From Flavobacterium oreochromis (GTDB lineage Bacteria; Bacteroidota; Bacteroidia; Flavobacteriales; Flavobacteriaceae), in assembly GCF_019565455.1 (NCBI RefSeq), contig NZ_CP067377.1, forward strand, positions 310,001 through 374,000: DNA of 64,000 nucleotides, read 5' to 3'. Positions 50,504-61,241 of the stretch are shown here, piece by piece. The notes beneath the pieces are model-generated. The model saw only the letters and a program-made list of their open reading frames with translations. It ran no database searches and was not told where the DNA came from. Made by a program: the position numbers and the translations under genes. How positions within the stretch are numbered: position 1 is the first letter of the stretch; each line of letters begins with the position of its first letter.

Positions 50504-50685
50504 ATTTAGTTGTATTTCCATAATTGGTTGTTATTATTCAAAAATAAATAGGCTATGACACTTCACTTTTAAAGAATTAAAAAAGGGATATCCCCTGATT
50601 CATTCCAAAATTATTTTTTTAAATACACCTCCATACACCTTATGGACATACTATTGTTATGTAATTTTTTTTAAATTTTTATATT

Positions 50686-51072
50686 ATGTCATTTAAATCA
50701 AAACTATCAGTAGCTGGAAAAGAGTACACTGTACTAAACGTAAATTATGGTTTATTTCAAGAAACTGATGCAACAGGTAGACCCTCTACCGTTACTAGAG
50801 GTGGTAAAATTGAATTAACTATTGAAGGAACAGCAGACACTTCTTTCTTTGAGTGGATGACCAATTCTTTTGAAAGAAAAGACGGTAGCGTAAAATTCTT
50901 CAAAAGAGATAGCGATGCTGTTTTAAAAGAATTAAAATTTTCAGAAGCATATGTAGTAAAATTCAGAGAAAACTTTGATTCTACAGGCGTAAACCCTCTA
51001 ACTGAAACCTTCACTATTTCAGCTAAAAAAATTGAATTAGGAAACGGTGCTTACGAAAACGAGTGGGTATAA
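50686..51072 (+). CDS. tssD: Type VI secretion tube protein TssD (Hcp), Bacteroidetes type
   Basis: A 128-residue protein with the T6SS-iii Hcp pattern: MSFKSKLSVAGKEYTVLNVN, then FQETDATGRPSTVTRGGKIELTIEG, FFEWMTNSFERKDGSVKFFKRD and the end GAYENEWV. It forms hexameric rings stacked in the secretion tube. A tail-type paralogue follows at 51315, with a short MITE-like element between them. Confidence 0.92.
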   Translation: MSFKSKLSVAGKEYTVLNVNYGLFQETDATGRPSTVTRGGKIELTIEGTADTSFFEWMTNSFERKDGSVKFFKRDSDAVLKELKFSEAYVVKFRENFDSTGVNPLTETFTISAKKIELGNGAYENEWV

Positions 51073-51091
51073 TTAACTAAGTAAACAAAAA

Positions 51092-51274
51092 GAGGGTGTC
51101 CGAGAAGTAAAACAAACGCACCTTTTGTCATGCAAACCCAAGAAAAGTTCCATATCTCTATTATGCGATTTACTTCGTTTACTTAAACGTAGCCCTTGAG
51201 TTTCCCTTGGTCAACTAAAGCAAAACAGCTAAACGATCTTAAATGGCAAAATTGCGGACTTTTTAGACAGCCTC
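51092..51274. mobile_element. MITE-like element with IS1182-like inverted ends
   Basis: A 183-bp non-coding stretch bounded by imperfect inverted repeats: left GAGGGTGTCCGAGAAGTAAA, right (reversed) GAGGCTGTCTAAAAAGTCCG. The GAGGCTGTCTxAAAAGTC type of end is found on several Bacteroidetes insertion sequences. The flanks are A5 on the left and T-rich on the right, so it may have entered a terminator hairpin, a known preference of some IS1182-type elements, or the whole may serve as a long-loop terminator for the first hcp. Confidence 0.55.
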
Positions 51275-51314
51275 TTTTTTTATTTTAAATAACAACATCA
51301 TAAAAAATTAACCT

Positions 51315-51703
51315 ATGTCATTTTTAGCAAAATTAGAACTAGACGGCAATATTTACAATATCTTAAGTTGTGATTATCATTTTACACAAGAAATAGATGC
51401 CACAGGAAAACCAGAAGGTATGCCTCAAGGAGGAGAAATCAGCATTCGAATAGAAAGCAATGGAAAATCAAACTTACTTCAATGGATGCTTGATCATAGC
51501 CAAACTAAAAATGGAACCATCATATTCTTTCGAAGAGATGCCATGAGCAAATTACAAGAATTAAGCTTTGAAAAAGCCTATTGCGTTTCTTTTTCAGAAC
51601 ATTTTGATGCTAAAAGCGACGAGCCCCTACAAATTGCAATGCGACTCATGGCTAAACGCTTTACACTCAATGATGCCACTCACGAAAAAAATGGAAAGAA
51701 TAA
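51315..51703 (+). CDS. tssD: Second TssD/Hcp, C terminus frameshifted
   Basis: Clear Hcp paralogue: MSFLAKLELDGNIYNILSCD, FTQEIDATGKPEGMPQGGEI, LLQWMLDHSQTKNGTIIFFRRD. The uncorrected frame runs on to 51737 with an unrelated tail. Restoring one A in the run 51684-51690 gives HEKKWKE and stop at 51701-51703, 129 residues, matching the first Hcp (128). It may cap or carry effectors with the vgrG product that originally followed. Confidence 0.82.
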
Positions 51704-51711
51704 ACTAATTA

Positions 51712-52226
51712 ACCATAGAAATCAACCATTTTCATAACGGAAACGATTATTACAGCCAATTTGTAGAAATCCCTGATATGTGGATCCACCTTATTTTGAC
51801 GACAATATCTATCCTAACCGCCAAGAACAAATCGCATATGTAGTAGATCACAACAACCCTATAAGAATGGGTAGAGTACGCGTACAATTTCCTTGGCAAG
51901 AAAAAAGAATCACCTCCCGTGGATTGGCTTGACACAACCCTAGTCAGGAGCCGGCAAAGGCTTTCATTTCATCCCTGAAATAGGCGAAGTCCTCGTAGGA
52001 TTTGAGAACGGCAATGCAGAAAAATCGTTTGTATTAGATACTCATTACAACGGAAGCGAAACCAGCGGGTACCATTCCCTAAATAATGATCAAAAAATCA
52101 TTAATACCCGATCTGGAACAAAAATAATCCTAAATGATGCCCAAGGTTGCGTTTTCATAGAAGACCCGAGCGGGAATAGATACGAACAAGAAAACATTAA
52201 TATTAATACACCTAAAAATGCCTTTT
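51712..52226 (+). pseudogene. vgrG (tssI) remnant
   Basis: Pieces across frames match the central part of Bacteroidetes VgrG: INHFHNGNDYYSQFVEIPD, DPPYFDDNIYPNRQEQIAYV, NPIRMGRVRVQFPWQE, GKGFHFIPEIGEVLVGFENG, HYNGSETSGYHS, TRSGTKIILNDAQG, FIEDPSGNRY. The N-terminal half (about 330 residues) and the C-terminal beta-helix are missing and at least three frame changes are needed. Its readable end runs to a stop at 52285 without homology. It directly follows the second hcp. Confidence 0.8.
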
Positions 52227-52330
52227 CTTATTATACCTTTTTAAAACAGTGCCATATAAGGTGTTTTAAAATAGATTTTTACTGATAAAACAGGCATATA
52301 TACCCTTTATTTTACAATAGTATATTATAG

Positions 52331-52403
52331 TGACTCCATTGGGATTCGAACCCAAATCGTCAGAACCGGAATCTGATATTCTATCCAATTGAACTATAGA
52401 GCC
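52331..52403 (-). tRNA. tRNA-Arg (anticodon CCG)
   Basis: On the minus strand a 73-nt cloverleaf: acceptor GGCTCTA/TGGAGTC (with G-U pairs), anticodon arm TCAGA-TTCCGGT-TCTGA with anticodon CCG, T arm TTGGG-TTCGAAT-CCCAA. No encoded CCA. It reads CGG. It borders the decayed type VI fragment, so it could mark an island edge. Confidence 0.93.
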
Positions 52404-52455
52404 CTTTTTAGCAAAAACAATTAATTATAAGTAAGTGTTTTTACTAATAAAAAGA

Positions 52456-52905
52456 TTATGCTAAAAGCTTTTTCACTACATTAGAAATGGTTTTACCATC
52501 AGCTTGTCCTGCTAAACCTTTAGAAGCTTGCCCCATTACTTGTCCCATAGCAGCCATTCCAGAAAAACCTCCTTCTTGAATAATTTTAGCTACAGCAGCT
52601 TCTACTTCTTCTTCAGATAATTGAGCAGGTAAAAACTTTTCAATAACTGTTACTTGTGCTAATTCTGGCTCAGCTAAATCAGGACGATTTTGTTCTGTAT
52701 AAATAGCAGCCGAATCTTTACGTTGTTTTACTAAACGTTGCAATAATTTTATTTCATCATCAGCTGAAATTTCTTCTTTAGCCCCACTTTCTGTCTGCGC
52801 TAATAAAATAGCAGACTTAATAGCTCTTAAAGCTTCTAATGCTACTGAATCTTTAGCTTTCATAGCATTTTTCATTTCATCCATAATTTTTGCTGATAAA
52901 CTCAT
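52456..52905 (-). CDS. GatB/YqeY domain-containing protein
   Basis: A 149-residue protein of the YqeY family: SAKIMDEMKNAMKAKD, LRAIKSAILLAQTE, FLPAQLSEEEVEAAV and GFSGMAAMGQVMGQASKGLAGQADGK. The same helical domain is at the tail of GatB amidotransferase; the free protein may act on tRNA-dependent amidation, unproven. It follows ftsZ with about 170 nt between, including the ftsZ terminator. Confidence 0.93.
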   Translation of the reverse strand: MSLSAKIMDEMKNAMKAKDSVALEALRAIKSAILLAQTESGAKEEISADDEIKLLQRLVKQRKDSAAIYTEQNRPDLAEPELAQVTVIEKFLPAQLSEEEVEAAVAKIIQEGGFSGMAAMGQVMGQASKGLAGQADGKTISNVVKKLLA

Positions 52906-53018
52906 GTTTCTTTGTTTTTGAATATAGCTTTTAGATGTAAAAAACTATACTTATTAATACTTATTAATTTAGATTTTACTTTCCTTATTTCAATTGAAAA
53001 CAGAAGAACTGCGAAATT

Positions 53019-53055
53019 AAAAAAATAACCCGAAAAATCATTAAATTTTTCGGGT
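53019..53055 (-). terminator. Terminator after ftsZ
   Basis: An inverted repeat ACCCGAAAAAT / ATTTTTCGGGT with a 6-nt loop, then a T-run on the minus strand. It ends the division/cell-wall operon. Confidence 0.87.
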
Positions 53056-53079
53056 AACATAAGAGCATTTTTATTTTAA

Positions 53080-55164
53080 TTAATCTACATTATCATGTAA
53101 AAAAGAATTATTAGAACGCAATTGTATTTCATCATTACTGTCTAATCCTAAAGACATTCTTGATTGATTATTCTGAATTGGATTGTTTGTTACATCTAAT
53201 CCCATTCTTTTGTAAGCTGGTACTTTTTCGTACTCATCTACACGAGATGCGTTATTATGAAATTTATAATTAAATTCTTTCATTTTACGACGACGTTCCT
53301 CTGCTCTTAAACGTAATGATTCTTCAATAGACATTTCTACTGGAGAAATTTCATTAGAAGCTAAACTAAAATTTTGTTCTACAACAGGCTCTTCTGTTTG
53401 CTTCATTGTAATATTTAACTCCTCCGGAATATTTTCTACTACAGGCTCTACTTTTTTAGTCTGAAAAAATGGATTTTCATTTTCCATATATTCTTCTAAA
53501 GAATGGCGAATAATTCCATCTTGTGACACCTCGGTCATAGGTACAAACTGAACAGCTTGATTAACTTTTATATCTTTAATTTCGTCTGTCAAATCAAAAA
53601 CTGTTTTTTCTGTAGCACTGGTAGTAGTTGTCATTGTTTCCTTTCTAGCTACAGGTAAATCAAAAGTAAATGCTACGGGATCCTGTACAGATACCACCTC
53701 TGGAGCTATTACTTCCATTGCTTTAGCTTCTGGAGTTGTAATAAAAAATTCATTTGCAACAACTTGCTTAGGTGAAACTATTTCAAAAGTAACATCTAAG
53801 TTTTTGATAAATTCAGAAGTAGGAACTAAGTCTAAATTTGAAACTACTGGTTGTATCACAAGGGGTTGTTGTGCGGTTACGGGTTGTTTCTGTATGGCTA
53901 CTGGCTGCTGTACTACTGGTTGTTGAAAATCATTTTGAGCAGGAATAGATGATGTTAAGTTATTAGGCGTTTCATCTTCTAAAGTATAAACAACTCTTGT
54001 ATCTACAGGAGGTACTATTGTTGGAACTACTGGAACTACTGGTTCAGAAGGTGTAATAACTGTATTAAAATCAAAACCCTGAGCTTCAAATTTTTGTGTT
54101 AAATTTTGCACTAATTTTTGTTCATCTTCTAAGGCATGAATTATTCTTTTAGGTTCCGTATTTACAAAACCTGCCTGCTGTTCTATACAAAATCCAGTTG
54201 CAATAACCGTGACAGAAATTTTATCTCCAAGTTCTTCATCTTCTCCTACCCCCATGATTATATTAGCATTATAACCTGCTTCTTCTTGAATATAATCATT
54301 GATTTCTCCTATTTCATCAATAGTAATTTCGTTAGCACCTGAAACGATAAGCAACAAAACGTTTTTAGCACCCGTGATTTTATTATCATTTAATAATGGT
54401 GAATCTAAAGCTGCTACAATAGCTTCTTTAGCCCTATGCTCTCCTTCAGCTGTAGCAGATCCCATAATAGCTGTACCACTATTAGATAATACTGTTTTAG
54501 CATCTTTTAAGTCAATATTTTGAGTATAGTGATGAGTAATTACTTCTGCAATACCTCTTGAGGCCGTAGCTAATACTTCATCTGCCTTAGAGAACCCTGC
54601 CTTAAAACCTAAATTACCATATACTTCACGAAGTTTATTATTATTAATAACAATAAGTGAATCTACTTGTTTTCTTAATTTTTCAACTCCTAATAAAGCT
54701 TGTTCTGAACGGACTTTACCTTCAAACTGAAAAGGAATTGTTACTATACCAACAGTCAAGATATCTTTTTCTTTAGCCAATTGAGCAATGACTGGCGCAG
54801 CACCTGTACCAGTACCACCGCCCATACCTGCCGTGATAAAAACCATCTTAGTGTTAGTATCTAACATTTTTTCGATATCCTCAATACTTTCCAAAGCGGC
54901 TTGATGCCCTACTTCAGGATTTGCACCTGCACCTAAACCTTCTGTTAGATTAGCACCTAACTGAATACGATGAGGAACATTACTATTCTGTAAAGCTTGA
55001 GAATCTGTATTACACACAATAAAATCAACACCTTTGATTCCTTGTTTATACATGTGGTTAATAGCGTTACTACCACCACCTCCAACACCAATTACTTTTA
55101 TCACATTGGTTTGCGTTTTAGGCAAATCAAATGAGATACTTCCAAATCCTGAGTTGCTTTCCAT
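53080..55164 (-). CDS. ftsZ: Cell division protein FtsZ
   Basis: A 694-residue tubulin-like GTPase. The GTPase core (about 20-320) has GVGGGGSNAINHM and GMGGGTGTGAAPVIA, the GTP-binding loop, and NNNKLREVYG. A long, Gln/Pro/Val-rich disordered linker follows (about 335-640). The conserved C-terminal peptide appears as VPAYKRMGLDV near 645, followed by about 40 further residues, as in other Flavobacteriaceae. Forms the division ring and is tethered by FtsA, encoded 47 nt upstream. Confidence 0.97.
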   Translation of the reverse strand: MESNSGFGSISFDLPKTQTNVIKVIGVGGGGSNAINHMYKQGIKGVDFIVCNTDSQALQNSNVPHRIQLGANLTEGLGAGANPEVGHQAALESIEDIEKMLDTNTKMVFITAGMGGGTGTGAAPVIAQLAKEKDILTVGIVTIPFQFEGKVRSEQALLGVEKLRKQVDSLIVINNNKLREVYGNLGFKAGFSKADEVLATASRGIAEVITHHYTQNIDLKDAKTVLSNSGTAIMGSATAEGEHRAKEAIVAALDSPLLNDNKITGAKNVLLLIVSGANEITIDEIGEINDYIQEEAGYNANIIMGVGEDEELGDKISVTVIATGFCIEQQAGFVNTEPKRIIHALEDEQKLVQNLTQKFEAQGFDFNTVITPSEPVVPVVPTIVPPVDTRVVYTLEDETPNNLTSSIPAQNDFQQPVVQQPVAIQKQPVTAQQPLVIQPVVSNLDLVPTSEFIKNLDVTFEIVSPKQVVANEFFITTPEAKAMEVIAPEVVSVQDPVAFTFDLPVARKETMTTTTSATEKTVFDLTDEIKDIKVNQAVQFVPMTEVSQDGIIRHSLEEYMENENPFFQTKKVEPVVENIPEELNITMKQTEEPVVEQNFSLASNEISPVEMSIEESLRLRAEERRRKMKEFNYKFHNNASRVDEYEKVPAYKRMGLDVTNNPIQNNQSRMSLGLDSNDEIQLRSNNSFLHDNVD

Positions 55165-55211
55165 ACTATTTGGTATTTATATTTTCTTGTTTTATTATTG
55201 ATAATAAACGA

Positions 55212-56588
55212 TTACTCGGCATTATCTAAAAAATCTTTAATTTTATCTATATATTTATCAAAGAAGGAACGACGAATCGTTTTTTCAGTTGATTTTGATT
55301 CAGGGATTTGGGCTTCCTCAATTTCTTTTTTCAACTCTTCTTCTATAACTTTTTGTTCTTCTTCAGTTGGTTTTTGAACCAAAATAGGTTCAGGAATATA
55401 ATCCTCCTGAGGAATAGCACTCATTGTGTTGTTACGAATACTATTCATAACTAAACCTACAGCAGTAGCATATAATGGGCTTGAAATTTCTTCACCTGAA
55501 CTTCCTGCTAAATGCTCATTTGGATAACCTATACGGGTATCCATTCCTGTTATGTATTCAACTAATTGTTTAATATGTTTTAACTGGGATCCTCCTCCTG
55601 TTAAAACGATTCCTGCAATTAGTTTTTTTCTTGGGTCATCATGTCCGTATGATCTAATTTCGCTATAAATTTGTTCTATAATTTCCACAACGCGTGCATG
55701 AATAATTTTAGAAAGATTTTTTAATGAAATTTCTTTTGGCTCTCGTCCTCTCAATCCAGGAATAGAAACAATTTCGTTATCTTTATTTTCTCCTGGCCAA
55801 GCAGATCCAAATTTTGTCTTTAACAATTCTGCTTGTTTTTCAATTATTGAACACCCTTCTTTTATATCTTCTGTTATTACATTTCCTCCAAATGGAACGA
55901 CGGCCGTATGACGAATGATACCGTCTTTAAAAATAGCCAAATCAGTAGTACCTCCTCCTATATCAATTAGAGCTACTCCTGCTTCTTTTTCTTCTTGACT
56001 TAAAACGGCATCAGCCGAAGATAACGGTTCTAACGTTAACCCCGACAAATCTAAACCTGCGCTTTTTATACAACGTCCTACATTACGAATAGAGGAAGCT
56101 TGTCCTAATACTACATGAAAACTAGCCTCTAAACGTCCTCCATACATACCTATTGGTTCTTTAATTCCTTCTTGTCCATCAATTTTAAATTCTTGAGGTA
56201 GTACATGAATTATTTCTTCACCTGGTAACATAGGTAATTTTTGAACCTGCCCAATGAGCAGATTAATATCTTTTTCACTAATTACTTCTTCAGCATTAGG
56301 TCTTGATATATAGTCACTATGCTGAATACTACGGATGTGTTGCCCTGCAATACCTACGACTACATCTTTTATTTTATAGCCTGAATCTTTTTCTGCTAAA
56401 GAAACAGCCTCTTGTATAGACTGGATGGTTTGAGTAATATTATTTACTACCCCACGAGCCACACCGAGACTTTTAGACTTTCCTACACCTAAAATTTCAA
56501 GCTTACCATATTCATTTTTCTTACCTAACATAGCTACGATTTTAGTCGTACCTATATCAAGTCCTACTGCTATATTATCTCTTTCCAT
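55212..56588 (-). CDS. ftsA: Cell division protein FtsA
   Basis: A 458-residue actin-like ATPase: GLDIGTTKIVAMLG (phosphate 1), DIGGGTTDLAIF (phosphate 2), GIVLTGGGSQLKHI (adenosine), with the SHS2-type inserted domain at about 85-170. The C-terminal end (DKYIDKIKDFLDNAE) is the amphipathic membrane helix. It anchors FtsZ to the inner membrane. Confidence 0.96.
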   Translation of the reverse strand: MERDNIAVGLDIGTTKIVAMLGKKNEYGKLEILGVGKSKSLGVARGVVNNITQTIQSIQEAVSLAEKDSGYKIKDVVVGIAGQHIRSIQHSDYISRPNAEEVISEKDINLLIGQVQKLPMLPGEEIIHVLPQEFKIDGQEGIKEPIGMYGGRLEASFHVVLGQASSIRNVGRCIKSAGLDLSGLTLEPLSSADAVLSQEEKEAGVALIDIGGGTTDLAIFKDGIIRHTAVVPFGGNVITEDIKEGCSIIEKQAELLKTKFGSAWPGENKDNEIVSIPGLRGREPKEISLKNLSKIIHARVVEIIEQIYSEIRSYGHDDPRKKLIAGIVLTGGGSQLKHIKQLVEYITGMDTRIGYPNEHLAGSSGEEISSPLYATAVGLVMNSIRNNTMSAIPQEDYIPEPILVQKPTEEEQKVIEEELKKEIEEAQIPESKSTEKTIRRSFFDKYIDKIKDFLDNAE

Positions 56589-56594
56589 ACTCTT

Positions 56595-57316
56595 TTATTT
56601 TGTGCATACCACTTGTTTGATAAATTTTAGATTAATAGTTTTATATGAACCTAAAATTGTATCCTGCACTGCTTTTTGAAAAAAAGCTTTATAGTTATTA
56701 AATTTCCGTTCCATATAAATAGTTCTCCCGAAAATTATATCATAACTATAGTTTCTATTCTTCATTATTACACTTCCATCTGGTTTTATCTGCATTCCGA
56801 TAATATTTTTTTCAAAAATTCATCATCATGTATCATTTTTAGTAATGTTACAAAATCCTTGCTATAAGAATTTTGCGTGGTACCATAAACTAATGGTACA
56901 CGCGCACTAAAATTGCCAGACAATGGCATCTTACCTCCTTTATAATCAATATAATAAGAGTTGTCATAATCAAAAACTCGAGCGATTGGGGTCTTTTGAG
57001 TAACTACAGCTTTAAGCTTTCCATCTACACTAACATAAACTTCTGATTTTTCAACTAGTTTATGTTTGTTTATGGAGGCTTCTATAGCGTTCAAATCTAA
57101 CTCTTCTTTTGCCACTGAAAAAGAACCACCAAAATTTTCTATCAACAAGTTATTAACCGTTTCAGGTGTTAAAAAGGGGTTATTTTTATCCACAATTTCC
57201 ACTTGAGTTTTCATAATTTTCCTAGAATCATTTCTTTTTGATGCAAAAGAATATAAGAAAATCATAAACCCAAAAATGACTATTAGTTGAATATTTATTA
57301 ACCAATTTTTACGCAT
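56595..57316 (-). CDS. ftsQ: Cell division protein FtsQ, frameshifted
   Basis: 240 residues after one A is restored in the run near 56808 (FLKKNIIGMQIKPDG). A short cytoplasmic N terminus and one membrane segment (about 9-25) precede a POTRA-like region (VDKNNPFLTPETVNNLLIENFGGS) and a beta domain. It links early and late divisome parts in the periplasm. It overlaps the murC stop by 8 nt. Confidence 0.88.
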
Positions 57317-58660
57317 CTAATGCCTTCTTTATTTCTGGAACCATTTCGCCTACATCTCCTGCTCCAATAGTAACAATTACTGGAGCATCTGACAATTCTA
57401 GCAGACTTATTAGTTCTTCTTTTTGTACTAATTTTTTATTCTTATTTTCAATTTTATCTAACAACCACTTTGAGGTTACTCCTGGCATAGGTAACTCTCT
57501 AGCTGGATAGATTTCCATTAAAAGCACTTCATCAAATTGTGCTAAACTTTTTGCAAAATCATCTACAAAATCTTTTGTTCTACTAAACAAGTGTGGTTGA
57601 AAAACAGCCAACACTTTTTTATCTGGATACAACTCACGCACTGCTTGATGTACAGCATTAATTTCTGTTGGATGGTGAGCATAATCATCTATATACACAA
57701 AACTTGGCTTGCGAATTTGAAAAGAAAAACGACGTTTTACCCCTTTAAATGTTGCCAAAGCATTAACAATAGAATCTATTGGTGTACCATATGTACGCGC
57801 CATAGCAAAGGCTAATAAAGCATTCGTTAAATTATGTTTCCCTGGCAATCCAAATTTTATATCTCTAATTTGCTCAGTTGGTGTTTTAACATCAAAAATG
57901 TACCATCCGTCAACAATTCTCACATTATGTGCTACATATTGAGAATCATCATTTACGCCCACGGTTACACCTTCTAAAGGTAGATCATTGATTACAAACA
58001 AATTATCTTTATCTTGAACTTTTGCTGCAAATTCATTGAAAGTGGCTTTTATAGAAGCGTCATCTCCATAAATATCTAAATGATCTGCGTCCATTGAAGT
58101 TACGCAAGCGATATTGGGGTGCAAATGTAAAAAGATCTATCAAATTCATCTGCTTCAACGACAGTAATTGTTTTTCCTGATCCAATTAAATTAGAATTAT
58201 AATTCTCTACTATACCTCCTAAAAAGGCTGTGACATCTAAACCACTTTCATATAAAATATGACCTAAAATACTTGAAGTAGTAGTTTTACCATGTGTACC
58301 TGCTACAGCAAAACAAAAGGTGTCTTTTGTAATGATCCCTAAAACTTCAGCTCGCTTTTTTATCGTAAACCCTTTTTCCTTAAAATAATCCCATTCTGAA
58401 AGTTGTTTAATAGCAGGAGTATAAACAACTAGGGTATTTTCTGGCGTACAAAAATCTGGAATATAACTAATATTATCTTCGAAATGAATATTAATACCAT
58501 TTGCAATTAAATCATTAGTTAGCATTGTAGAGGTCTTATCATACCCCATTACTTCTTTTCCTATATATTTAAAATAACGAGCTAAGGCACTCATACCAAT
58601 GCCTCCTACCCCTATAAAATAAACGTTATGTATCTGTTCTAAGTTCATTCTTAAATTCAA
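57309..58660 (-). CDS. murC: UDP-N-acetylmuramate--L-alanine ligase, frameshifted
   Basis: 450 residues after one T is restored in the run 58130-58134 (FDRSFLHLHPNIACV). Motifs: GVGGIGMSALARY (Rossmann), AGTHGKTTTSSI (P-loop), ITSMDADHLD-type segment, and DDYAHHPTEI (Mur ligase His motif). It adds L-Ala to UDP-MurNAc. A second Met at residue 5 could also be the start. Confidence 0.95.
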
Positions 58661-58736
58661 TTTTCAATTTTCAACTTGAAACTTGAGCTTAAGTTTATGA
58701 GTTGAATCTTTTTCATTAATTTTAAAGTTTAATTTG

Positions 58737-59830
58737 TTATACAACTAATTTTATTATTTCATCTACAATTTGCTTAGTTGCATTAGGCCGTGCTAGAGCT
58801 TTTATATTTTTGCTTAGATCTTCTTGTTTTGTTTTATCATCTAAAATAGTTTTAAAAACTATCTGAAACTGATTATCTATTTCATTTTCTTTAATGAGAA
58901 TTGCCCCTTTTTTATCTACTATAGCTTGGGCATTTTTTGTTTGATGATCTTCGGCTACATTTGGTGATGGTATAAAAACTACCGGTTTACCTACCAAACA
59001 TAATTCAGAAACGGATGAGGCCCCTGAACGTGAAATAACTATATCTGCTGCTGCATACACTAAATCCATTCGATCAATAAAAGAAAGTAGTTGTACTCCT
59101 TTTTTCTGATTAAAATGTTTGTATTCTTCAAAATATAATTTTCCACACTGCCATATTATTTGCAATCCTTGCTCTAATAACCAATCTAGTTCTTTTGCTA
59201 CTAATTGATTGATTCTTCTGGCTCCTAAGCTTCCTCCTAAAACAAGTAAGGTTCTTTTGGAAGGATCTAATTTAAAATAAGCTAAAGCTTCTTCTTTTTA
59301 CTATCAACAGAAATTAAATCTTGGCGTATAGGATTACCTGTAAGAACTATATTTTTATTTGGAAAAAATCGTTCCAAATTTTCATATGCTACACAAATTT
59401 TTTTAGCTTTTTTACTCAATAATTTATTAGTAATTCCTGGATAGGAATTTTGTTCTTGAATAAGTGTTGGAACACCTAAAATAGAAGCTACTTTTAATAG
59501 TGCCCCACTAGCAAAGCCTCCTGTTCCTATAACTACATCTGGTTTAAAGCTTCGTATAATCATAAATGATTTTATTAAACTTGATACTAACTTTAATGGA
59601 AACATTGCATTTTGAAAAGTCAATTTTCTTTGAATACCTGCAATCCATAATCCTTTTATTGGATACCCTGCCTGAGGAACTTTTTGCATTTCCATTTTAT
59701 CACTGGCTCCTACAAATAATATATCAGCTTGTTGATAACGTGATTTAATCTCGTTAGCAATAGCAATAGCAGGATAAATATGTCCTCCTGTGCCTCCTCC
59801 ACTGATTATGAATTTTGGATTTTGTTTCAT
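58737..59830 (-). CDS. murG: Lipid II synthase MurG, frameshifted
   Basis: 364 residues after one A is restored near 59298 ([16 protein letters not shown]). [15 protein letters not shown] and [11 protein letters not shown] mark the N-terminal domain; [13 protein letters not shown] in the restored middle and [17 protein letters not shown] and EDHQTKNA mark the GlcNAc-transferase C-terminal domain. It transfers GlcNAc to lipid I at the inner face of the membrane. Confidence 0.95.
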
Positions 59831-59897
59831 TTCTATTTTGGCTTTGAATCTAATTTTTTTTATACGTTTTTTTTTATAGATTAAGAGAAAAACTATA

Positions 59898-61192
59898 TTA
59901 TTTATTTAGAACTGCATTCATTGGGTTATTCTTCTCTTCTATTGAATAATCTCCATTCACTTCTTGATCTAATTTATTTTGCTCTTCAATTTCTCTGTCT
60001 ATAATTCGTTGTAAAGCTGCTTCTCTTTCTTCTCTTTCTTCTTTTTCTTGTACTATTTCTTCTTCTTTTTAGTTACATTCAAGATAATACCAATGGCAGC
60101 GCATGTCATCCAAATAGAGGTTCCCCCACTACTAATGAGTGGTAAAGTCTGACCTGTTGTAGGCAACAATTCTACTGCTACTCCCATATTTATAAAAGCT
60201 TGAAAAATAATAGGAAATCCTAGACCTGCGACTATGAGTTTACCAAATAATGTAGGGGCTTTATATGATGCAATAACAAAACGAACAAAGAGCATCAGAT
60301 ATAAGAAAATAATAGCAAAACCACCTATTAAACCAAATTCTTCTATAATAATTGCAAAAATAAAGTCAGAAGACGATTGTGGAAGGAAATTACGTTGCAC
60401 ACTCTTACCTGGACCAAGACCATAAATTCCTCCTGTTGCTATAGCTGTTTTGGCTTTTTCAATTTGATAATCTTCATCTGGATCTGATTTATCCGATATA
60501 AAATTTTCAATACGACTCATCCAAGTATCTACACGGTTTGGAAAAGCGTCTGGAAAAGCTTTTACTAAAATTATAAAAAATAATGCTGCTCCAATTCCCA
60601 TTCCTATAATAATAGCACTATTTTTTATAGGATATTGTCCTACGAAAGTAATCATTAGTACCATCGAAAAAATAAGTGCAGCGGTAGAAAAGTTCGCTGG
60701 AAATATTAACCCTACGGTAACAAATACAGGGATCCACAACGATATAAATGATTTTTGAAAGGTCATTTCTTCAATATCTGTCTTAGACAAATAACGTGCC
60801 ACATACATATAGAGTACCATAGCTGCTAAGGCAGATGGCTGAAATGATATTCCTCCTGGCAATTGTATCCATCTACTGGCATTAGCACCATCAATAACGG
60901 TTCCCTTAAATAAGGTATAAATTAACATTAACCAGACGAAAGGCAAGAGAACCATTGATAAATTTCTGAAATAATGATAAGGTACTTTATGAGAACCATA
61001 CATAATAGCGAAACCTAGTCCTAAGTGCATAAAATGTTTAAGTAAATAACCTAGGGTATTTCCTGTACCTCTACCTAGATAGGCTAAATTACTACTTGCG
61101 CTATATACGGGCATAAAAGAAAATAAGGCCAAAAGCGCAACGAATGCCCAAATGACTTTATCTCCTTTTAGATTATGTAGTAATTTTTTCAT
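59898..61192 (-). CDS. ftsW: Peptidoglycan polymerase FtsW, C terminus frameshifted
   Basis: A SEDS protein with about ten membrane helices: [50 protein letters not shown] and [13 protein letters not shown]. Uncorrected, it ends at 60053 in a Lys run; one added A in that run opens a further 50-residue, Glu/Arg-rich cytoplasmic tail ending at 59898, 431 residues in all. It polymerises septal glycan with a class B PBP. Confidence 0.93.
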
Positions 61193-61241
61193 ATTTTACT
61201 TTAGTAGTTTAATAGTTCAGAAACTTAATTGTGAATAATAT

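Noticed and set aside
50585..50594. GGGATATCCC palindrome in the first hcp leader as an operator
   Set aside because: A 10-bp palindrome alone, with no partner site or regulator nearby, is too weak to call.
51704..51737. Divergent C-terminal tail of the second Hcp as a fused effector
   Set aside because: One restored A gives the normal Hcp end KKWKE and stop, equal in length to the first Hcp.
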